This document shows positions 37,825 to 46,000 of a stretch of 64,000 bases of DNA, one piece after another. The translations under genes and the position numbers were made by a program. The stretch is from Ga0077555 sp963746315 (GTDB taxonomy: Bacteria > Pseudomonadota > Alphaproteobacteria > Rhizobiales > Hyphomicrobiaceae): assembly GCA_963746315.1 (NCBI GenBank), contig CAVVAR010000012.1, positions 310,001 through 374,000 of the forward strand, given 5' to 3'. Each line of letters begins with the position of its first letter. Position 1 is the first letter of the stretch. Below the pieces are notes generated by a model, which was not told the DNA's origin, did no database searches, and saw only the letters and a list, made by a program, of their open reading frames with translations.

Positions 37825-40800
37825 TCACCGGCGAAGGCGTCTTCGAGCTCGAGTTCTCGCCAGCGCCTCTCCGTCGCCGAAGCGGGCGGATCGCAAGACC
37901 TGCCAGCGTGGACCGAAACGCAGGTGCTGCTCCTGTGCCGACGCGATGACCGAGACGCCGTCCCCCAAAGTCACGACGCCGCAGCGGCTTGCGATCGAGG
38001 CAATGTCGAGGAGTTTGCTCGGTTTCAGGCTGCCGAGCATAATTTTTGCCTCGGCGTGCGCCACCCACGGCTCGTCGGTTCCGTGCCCGATCCGGCTTTC
38101 CAAAGTAAGGCGCGCTTGCTTCGGCTCATTGCGATAACGCACCCGCAGATAGACGGGCGCATCGTCCGGCGCCGCGAGAGGACGACGGAACGTCAAGTCT
38201 TCGATCAGCAATGCATGCGACTGCCCCAGCTCGCGTGCTGCCTCGGCCACCAGCTCCAGATAGCCGGTTCCCGGCCAGATCGCCTCGCCACTGGCTAGCC
38301 GATGCTCGTTCAGGATCCAATCGCTCTTCGCGTTGCATTGCAGCTCGAGCCAGCTGTCGTCGGGGCTCCGTACGTGCCGGTCGAACAGCGGCTGTGTAGC
38401 GGACTTTACGACTGGCGCCTCAGCATGGTCTTGCGCGCTCTTCACTGCCCGCGCCGCCATGCCGACGCCATTCCAGACGCCCCAATGCACGGCGACCGCC
38501 CGCCCGGCCTCGGCAGCCCATCGGCTTTCGGCGAACGCGTTGAGGTAGGCGTTGGCCGCAACGTAGTCGCATTGGCCGGCCGGCGCCATGTCGGTGCTCG
38601 TCGACGAAAACAGCACGACGACGTCGAGCGGCACATCCTTCAGCACTTGCTCGAGCACCATGGCGCCGAGCACCTTCGGAGCCAAGACGTCCTCGACGTC
38701 CGACTGGCTTTTCAGAGCGATCAGCTCGTCCTTGACGATGCCCGCGGCGTGAAGCACTCCATGGATTGCCCCGAACCGCGCTTGCGCATCGGCGACGACG
38801 CGGCGCATAGCCTCGGGGTTGGTCACATCCGCACGGGCATACATGACCTCGCCGCCGGCCTGCTCGATATTCTGAATGGCCTGCATGACGTGGCCCAGCC
38901 GATCCTGGTCGCCATAGGCTTCGAGATAGGCAGGCCATTCCGCTCGCGCCGGAATATCGAGACGCCCCACGAGGACGAGCTTCGCGCGAAAGTCGCTGGC
39001 GAGCTTCTCGGCGCAAGCCAACGCAATGCCGCCGACACCGCCAGTGACCAGGTAGACGCCTTTCTCTCGGAACGGCGGTTTTGCGTCGTCGGACAGCTCG
39101 AGCGGCGTCTCCTGATGCATGCGCGCAAAACGCTTCCCGCGACGGACGGCCAAGACCTCGTTGGTCCTTGCCGCAACGATATCGTCCCAGATGAGGTCGA
39201 GTATCTCGTCGGCCCAGTTATCGTCGCTGACGAGCGAGCCCCCGAGAGACTTCAGTAGCCGCTGCCTGACAGACGGCGCTCCACGCTCGTCCGGCTTCGT
39301 CTGGGGCAGGTCGATCGAGCTGACGGAAATGAGCGGCATCTCTCGCGGTATCACCTGCACCGGCCCGAGCACCGTTGCTTTGTCGGGATACAGCAGCGGC
39401 CCGTCGAGCACGCGTTGCATGCCATTGGCGAGCACGGTGATGTGCATCGGGCTCTTCAGTTCGATATTGCTGAGTGCCTGCGCCAGATAGAACAGGCTGT
39501 AGAAGCCGCGTTCTTGGTTTTGGTCGAAGAAGCTGGAGCCTGGGCGAGGCGCCTCGTCGCCGGTGAGCAGCCACGCATGCACGATGCGCGTCGGCAGGTG
39601 GCCACTCTGAGCGAGGCTGGCCACCAATGCATCGTACCCCTCGCGCCCGCGCTCAGGGCAAAGCACGAATTGGACGTCGGAGCGTTCCACGAAGGCGTCG
39701 CCGAACATGACGGTCGCCACGGCATGTCCTTCGGCTTGCAGCCGCGAGACAATTCTTGCTCCGAGCCCGGTGTCGTCCAAGAACACCAGGATTTTCTCCG
39801 GCGTGGTCGACGTCGCGCAGACGTCGGCGTAGGCGCGCTTCCAGATGGGACGCCAGCCCCAAGTCGCTATATCGGAGCGCTTCGTCAGCTCGGCCGCTTC
39901 GCTTTCCGCGCTTGCTGTGGAAACGCGCTCTATGAAGTACGGCTGGCCCTGGAACGGGTAGGCGGGAAGCGCAACGCGCCGGGCACCGGTGCCTTGCCAT
40001 GAGCGCTCCAGGGGCACAGGGAGGCCGAGTGCCCAGGCACGACCGAGCGCCGTCAGGAAGCTCAGGCGATCGTCCTTGTCGTCGTCCGCATGCGGCAGGC
40101 TGTTGATGATCTGGTTGCCATCGGCCTTGCCTTGCGACTTGACCAGAGACGACATGGTCCGCCCGGGTCCGACCTCGATGTAGATCCGCGTGGGATCTTC
40201 GGCCAGCGTCGCCAAGCCTTCAGAGAACCTCACCGTCGATCGAAGGTGGCTGACCCAGTACTCGGGGTCGGTCGCCTGGGCGTCCGTCATCCAGGTGCCG
40301 CTGACATTCGAGATCAGTGCGATTTGGGGTCGCGCGAGCCGGATCGAGCGCAGGTAGCTTTCGAAGCGGCTGAGAATCGGCTCGAGCATGCGCGAGTGCG
40401 CAGCGACGGAGATCGGCACCTTGGAATGCTCGATCTCCTCGGCCGCCAGCTCGGCCGCAAAGGCGTCGATCGCAGCAACCGGCCCCGATACGACGCCCAG
40501 ATCCGGCGCATTGTTGACCGCCATATCCAGATCGGCCGGCAGGCGACGTCGTAGCTCGTCCAGCGGTAACGAAACGCTCAGCATCGCGCCGCCCGCAAGC
40601 TCCTCGAACAGCGTCCCGCGCAGATGAACGAGATTGACGACCGCCTTGAAGTCGAGGACACCGGATATGCAGGCGGCGGCGTTCTCTCCCATCGAATGGC
40701 CGATGAGGGCAGCCGGCTTGACGCCCCAGGACATCCAAAGCCGCGCCAGTGCAATCTCGAGAATGAGAATTGCGGGCAATTGCAGCGATGGCCTCAGCAA

Positions 40801-42573
40801 TTGCTGCGCGGCATCGCGGTCGTGGCGCGAGGCGTTCAGCCAGACCTGCCTAATGCGCGCCGCTGCATCGGCCGGCAGGTAGCTGATACCCTCGTCGACG
40901 ATGGCCGCGAAGGCCGGGTCTTTCCGGTAGAGCGTTGCGGCCATGGCCGGGTATTGCGCTCCGCCACCCGGGAACAGGAGCACCGGCCCCGAGGTGCGGT
41001 CGATGGTGCTGTGCGTCATAAACCGGGATGAACCGGTTTGACGCAGGACATCGATCGCATCCTTTCGGTCGGCGACCGCTACGATACGACGGTGCTCGAA
41101 GTGTCGGCGGCCCGTTATCAGCGTGCAGGCGACATCCTGCAGCGTGTCCTGGGGCACGGCTTCCAGATGCGCGGCCAGCCGCTCTGCAGCGCTGTCGACG
41201 GCCTGTCGTGTCTTGCCGGTCAGAACGAGCACTTGTGGCCCGACGTCGGCGTGTGAGCGGCCGGTTTCTGCTTCGGGCGCCTCCTCCACGATGACGTGCG
41301 CATTTGTGCCGCCGACGCCGAGTGAGTTCACGGCCGCGAGGCGCGGGGACGTTCCGCGGGGCCAGGTCGTTAATCTGTCGTTGACCACGAACGGCGTGCT
41401 GGCGAAGGCGATCGCCGGGTTGGGCTTCTCGAAGTTCAAGCTCGGTGGCATCTGCTTGTGCTGGAGCGCAAGCACCGTCTTGATCAAGCCGACGACGCCA
41501 GCGGCGGTGTCGAGATGACCGATGTTGGTCTTGACCGAGCCAATTCGACAGAAAGCTGCGCGTTGCGTGCTCCGCCGAAATGCTGCCGTGAGGGCCTCGA
41601 TCTCGATAGGATCGCCGAGATTGGTGCCGGTGCCATGGCATTCTATGTACTGGACCGCGTCCGCTGAAATCCCCGCGAGGGTATGGGCCTCCACGACAGC
41701 CTCGGCCTGGCCGGAGACGCTCGGCGCCAGATAGCCGGCCTTGCTGGCGCCATCGTTGTTGATCGCAGTCGCCTTGATCACGGCGCGGATCGGATCACCG
41801 TCGGCGATCGCATCGGCCAGCCGCCTCAGGACGACGACACCGACGCCGCTGCCGAACACCGTGCCGGTGGCGTTGGCGTCGAAGGCGCGGCAATGGCCGT
41901 CGACGGACAGCACCTCGCCGTCGTGATGCAGATAGCCGCGTCGATGCGGGATCTCGATCGTGACGCCACCAGCAATAGCCATATCGCACTCGTGAGTGAG
42001 AAGGCTCTGGCAGGCTGCATGGACCGCGACGAGCGACGTCGAGCACGCGGTCTGGATGTTGAGACTGGGGCCGTGAAGGTCGAACAAGTAGGAGACGCGC
42101 GTCGCCAGAAAGTCCTTGTCGTTCCCGGTATGACGCAGAAGGAACATCCCGACGTCATCGACTAGGTCGCGATGGCTGCACACGTTGAAATAGAAATAGC
42201 TGCCCATCCCGGAGCCGGCGAACACCCCCACCGGGCCGGAAATCCTTTCGGGCGGGCGAGCGGCGTCCTCGAAAGCTTCCCATGTGCACTCGAGAAAATG
42301 CCGGTGTTGGGGGTCCATAATCGCGGCTTCCTTCGGGCTGAACCCGAAGAAGTCAGCATCGAACAACTCCATTCCCCCCAGGTCAGCGCCTCGCGGGACA
42401 TAGTTCTTCTTTCTGATGCGATCAGGACTTTCGCCCGCAGTCAGTAGATCCTCGGTCGGATATGTGCGGATGGATTCGATGCCGTCACGAAGATTTGCCC
42501 AGAACTCGCGGTGATCGCGCGCTCCTGGGACCCTTACCGCCATTCCGACAATAGCAATGTCAGTTGGATTCAT
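37825..42573 (-). CDS. type I polyketide synthase, N-terminal part: KS-AT-KR-DH(N)
   Basis: I start at ATG 42573 (MNPTDIAIVGMAVRVPG) because GAAGG sits 7 bp upstream; 42594 is possible. KS: active Cys in TACSTSLVAVH, His in IECHGTGTNLGDPIE and KTNIGHLDTAAG. AT (about 40980-40100): GHSMGENAA with the active Ser, and VAAHSRML at the extender-selecting position, which is neither the malonyl HAFH nor the methylmalonyl YASH pattern. KR (about 39060-38480): YLVTGGVGGIALA, with FSSTSTDMA and CDYVAANAYLNAF giving Ser/Tyr/Asn. DH start: LNEHRLASGEAIWPGTGYLE. The frame is lost near 37854 (one extra base in minus-strand AGAACTC); the rest continues in the 36120-37790 frame, for a full protein near 2150 residues. 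Confidence 0.93.
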   Translation of the reverse strand: MNPTDIAIVGMAVRVPGARDHREFWANLRDGIESIRTYPTEDLLTAGESPDRIRKKNYVPRGADLGGMELFDADFFGFSPKEAAIMDPQHRHFLECTWEAFEDAARPPERISGPVGVFAGSGMGSYFYFNVCSHRDLVDDVGMFLLRHTGNDKDFLATRVSYLFDLHGPSLNIQTACSTSLVAVHAACQSLLTHECDMAIAGGVTIEIPHRRGYLHHDGEVLSVDGHCRAFDANATGTVFGSGVGVVVLRRLADAIADGDPIRAVIKATAINNDGASKAGYLAPSVSGQAEAVVEAHTLAGISADAVQYIECHGTGTNLGDPIEIEALTAAFRRSTQRAAFCRIGSVKTNIGHLDTAAGVVGLIKTVLALQHKQMPPSLNFEKPNPAIAFASTPFVVNDRLTTWPRGTSPRLAAVNSLGVGGTNAHVIVEEAPEAETGRSHADVGPQVLVLTGKTRQAVDSAAERLAAHLEAVPQDTLQDVACTLITGRRHFEHRRIVAVADRKDAIDVLRQTGSSRFMTHSTIDRTSGPVLLFPGGGAQYPAMAATLYRKDPAFAAIVDEGISYLPADAAARIRQVWLNASRHDRDAAQQLLRPSLQLPAILILEIALARLWMSWGVKPAALIGHSMGENAAACISGVLDFKAVVNLVHLRGTLFEELAGGAMLSVSLPLDELRRRLPADLDMAVNNAPDLGVVSGPVAAIDAFAAELAAEEIEHSKVPISVAAHSRMLEPILSRFESYLRSIRLARPQIALISNVSGTWMTDAQATDPEYWVSHLRSTVRFSEGLATLAEDPTRIYIEVGPGRTMSSLVKSQGKADGNQIINSLPHADDDKDDRLSFLTALGRAWALGLPVPLERSWQGTGARRVALPAYPFQGQPYFIERVSTASAESEAAELTKRSDIATWGWRPIWKRAYADVCATSTTPEKILVFLDDTGLGARIVSRLQAEGHAVATVMFGDAFVERSDVQFVLCPERGREGYDALVASLAQSGHLPTRIVHAWLLTGDEAPRPGSSFFDQNQERGFYSLFYLAQALSNIELKSPMHITVLANGMQRVLDGPLLYPDKATVLGPVQVIPREMPLISVSSIDLPQTKPDERGAPSVRQRLLKSLGGSLVSDDNWADEILDLIWDDIVAARTNEVLAVRRGKRFARMHQETPLELSDDAKPPFREKGVYLVTGGVGGIALACAEKLASDFRAKLVLVGRLDIPARAEWPAYLEAYGDQDRLGHVMQAIQNIEQAGGEVMYARADVTNPEAMRRVVADAQARFGAIHGVLHAAGIVKDELIALKSQSDVEDVLAPKVLGAMVLEQVLKDVPLDVVVLFSSTSTDMAPAGQCDYVAANAYLNAFAESRWAAEAGRAVAVHWGVWNGVGMAARAVKSAQDHAEAPVVKSATQPLFDRHVRSPDDSWLELQCNAKSDWILNEHRLASGEAIWPGTGYLELVAEAARELGQSHALLIEDLTFRRPLAAPDDAPVYLRVRYRNEPKQARLTLESRIGHGTDEPWVAHAEAKIMLGSLKPSKLLDIASIASRCGVVTLGDGVSVIASAQEQHLRFGPRWQVLRSARFGDGEALARTRARRRLRR

Positions 42574-43035
42574 CGAGGAGCCTTCGGTACTCATTCCCAA
42601 CCTAGTCCTACTCTCGGCGATCAAGAAAGCCTTTGAGCTAACGGCCGTTCGGCCCGCAATTGGGCCCTCCTTTGCAAGCGGAAGGCCAACGCGAGGCGCA
42701 CTCCCGACATGCAGCTAACGGTACGTTAGTGCCTTTCCGGGTCGAATGGAACAACAGGCCGCCATCTCGGTACGTCTTGCCCCAGATGGCCGAGCGGCGG
42801 CGCACTCCTGAGCGATCGAGAGAGCAGGATCGCCCGCCTCCCGATGCAGAATGGAACACTCCCGACCGAATTCGAGATTCCACCAGGACCGCTGGACCCA
42901 GTCTGATGCAGAGTTCCATTCTGGCATTGACGTTTCGCAACCGACGCCGAGGTGGGCCGACAGGGCCGGGGAGGCCCGCCGCGACTGTCAACCTACATCG
43001 TCGATCGCCCGTGACTTCTCGCTACGGACGAGCTA
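42574..43035. promoter_or_regulatory. divergent regulatory region between PKS and NRPS arms with repeated elements
   Basis: No credible gene lies here. GAATGGAAC occurs at 42744-42752 and 42849-42857 and, inverted, at 42913-42921 (as GTTCCATTC). The last two form an 11-bp inverted pair, CAGAATGGAAC with GTTCCATTCTG (42847-42857 and 42913-42923). The first two are 105 bp apart, ten helical turns. CTAACGGTACGTTAG at 42715-42729 is a perfect 6-bp-arm palindrome, and GCTAACGG recurs at 42637. These are candidate operators for co-regulating both arms. No regulator gene sits nearby. Confidence 0.5.
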
Positions 43036-43062
43036 GTGGGGAGTGAGATCCGACCGCCATCT

Positions 43063-46000
43063 ATGGACCCGAATATGCAGTCAGTTAGTAAGTCGTGCGT
43101 TTTGATGGGCGATGGATCACTGTTGATCGAGTGCGCCAGCCTTCTTATCGGTCGGTCTCATCGCATCGAAGCAGTCATCACGACTGACCCTAGGATCCGG
43201 ACGTGGGCCAACGAGCGCGATATTCAGCTGCTTGAGCCCTTCGGTGATTACACCCGCGGATTGTCGACGATCGATTACTCCTGGTTTTTCTCGATTGCCA
43301 ACCTCCGTAAGGTTCCCGAAAACGTTTGGCGCAAAGCTTCGGAGGGCGCAGTAAATTTTCACGATGGTCCACTTCCGGCCTACGCAGGGCTGAACACGCC
43401 CGCCTGGGCAATTCTGAGCCGGGAAAAAGACTACGCTATCACATGGCATTACCTCACGAACGGCATCGACGATGGCGATATCGTGCTGCAGGAGGCCGTG
43501 TCGATCAGCGAAGAGGATACGTCGTTCACACTCAATACGAAGTGTTTCGAGGCAGGCCTAGTCTCGTTCGGGCGTCTCATCGAGTTGATCGAGGCCGGGA
43601 CGATCGCCGGATCGCCGCAGAGCTTCGCCTCACGGAAAGTCTTTAACAGCTACAGTCGTCCCCGCCAAGCGAGCCTGATTGACTTCAACGCGCCGACCGC
43701 TGACCTCGACCGCCTGGGACGAGCGTTGACCTTCGGCGACGGCTACACCAACCCGCTTTGCCTTCCGAAGGTCCGCATCTCCGGCAGGGCCTACAACATA
43801 ATCGGGTTCGGCAAAGCCGCAACGAGCGCGCGCGGCGCTCCGGGGTGCGTGCTGGCGCTCGACGACGACGGAGCCGTCATCGCAACGGCTGACGGGGCCG
43901 TTCGGATCGATCGCTTGACCGATGCGTCTGGCCAGGATGTAGCGATCGCCAGCCTGTTGACGGTCGGCGCTGCTCTCGACCCGCTGGCCTCGATCGACCT
44001 CGAGCCGGTTCGCGACCTCGCGGCCCGATTGGCCAGGAATGACGCTTACTTCACGTCGCGGCTGCTCGGCCATGCCCCAGTGTCGTTGCCCGGCCGCAAG
44101 ACCGCCGCGCCGTCGGCCGCTGTCGATTGGCGAGATGCGCCGCTCACGGTGCCGGCGTCGCTTGGAGCCGATGGCCGTGTCGCCGCGCTGGTCGGCACGC
44201 TGGCTCGGATCACGAGCCAATCTGCGTTTCGGTTGTCCCTGGTCGACGACGAGCTTGCCGAGGCCGCGCGCAGTGCCGCCGGGCTCGTCGCTCCGACTTG
44301 GCCGCTAGGCGCAGAGGTGGACGACAGGACGACCGTCGAGGAGCTTTGTTCGGCCGTGGCGCGCGACGTCGCCGAGCTCCGGCGCCGCGGCGGCATGAGC
44401 GGGGATCTCGTCAACCGACTGCCTTCACTGAAGGGCCAGACGTGCGATGTAGCGATACGGCTGAGCGCGACGGCTGCGGAGTCCGTGCCAGTCGAGCACC
44501 ACGCCGTCACGATCATGCTCCCGGTTGACGGAACAGTCGGGCGACTGGTCTTTGACGGCAACCGGATCGCCAGCGCAGATGCCGAGGCTCTGGCCCGGCG
44601 GCTGGCGATTGCCTTGAAGGCCGGCGCCTCGGATCCCAGCAGGCGCATCGCAGATCTCCCGGTCATGGACGCCGCCGAGGAGGAGTATCTGCTGGTCGAG
44701 CGCAACCAGTCGGCAAAGGCTTACGACCGCACGGCGCTCGCGCACGAACTCTTCGAAGCACAGGCGGACCGGACGCCGGATGCCACCGCCGTCGTCTGCG
44801 GAGCGCGGGCGCTGACGTACCGAGATCTCGACGCCGAGGCCAATCGCCTGGCACATGCGCTGATCGAGGACGGCGTCGGCCCCGAAACGCTGGTCGGCTT
44901 GTGCATGCCGCGCTCCTGCGACCTCGTCGTCGCTGCGCTGGCGATCCTGAAAGCCGGCGGCGCCTATGTCCCCCTCGATCCGAGCTATCCCGCGGAGCGG
45001 GTCGCCTACATGATCGAGCATAGCGAGATCCGGCGCATCGTTTCCGTTCGTGGACAGCCGATGGCCGTCACGGCCGAGGGACTGAAGCTGGTTCTGGTCG
45101 AGGATGTGCGCGAGCGTCACTTGCCGGCAACACGGCCTCAGGCGACGACCAAGCCGGAAAATCTCGCCTACGTCATCTATACCTCCGGATCGACCGGACG
45201 CCCGAAAGGCGTGATGATCGAGCATCGCAACGTCACGAATTTCTTTGCCGGAATGGACGATCGGATCGCCGTGGAGCCGGATGTCCAGCAGGTCTGGCTT
45301 GCGGTCACCAGCCTGTCGTTCGACATCTCCGTGCTCGAGCTCCTGTGGACGTTGACGCGCGGCTTCGAGGTCGTGGTCCTGGAGGATTCCGGGCTCGCGA
45401 CGCAGGCGCAAGCCGGCTCGGTCGCGTCGGCCGGCGCTAAGGGGCCGATGGACTTCAGCCTGTACTTCTGGGGGAACGACGACGGCCCCGGCGAACGCAA
45501 GTATAAGATGTTGCTCGATGGTGCCCGTTTTGCGGACACGCACGGGTTCCGGGCCGTCTGGACGCCGGAGCGCCACTTCCATGCGTTCGGAGGCCCTTAT
45601 CCGAACCCGTCGGTGACGGGTGCCGCCATCGCCTCGATCACACAGAACATCGACATCCGGGCTGGCAGCTGCGTGCTGCCGCTGCACCACCCCCTTCGGG
45701 TCGCCGAGGAGTGGGCGGTGATCGACAACATCACCAATGGCAGGGTCGGGTTGGCGTTCGCATCCGGTTGGATGCCCGAGGACTTTGTCTTGCGTCCCGA
45801 GAACGCGCCGCCGCTCAACAAGACGCGCCTGACGGCCGATATCGACATCGTGCGCCGGCTGTGGCGCGGCGAAAAAGTCTCGTTTGCTGGCCCGGGAAAC
45901 ACCGAGGTCGAGGTTGCATCGCTACCGCGGCCTGTCCAAAGCGAGCTGCCGGTCTGGATCACCACCGCAGGAAGCATCGAGACCTACCGCGAGGCGGGCC

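Noticed and set aside
44425..45690. 421-codon minus-strand frame
   Set aside because: It is antisense to the NRPS adenylation domain and shows no domain motifs.
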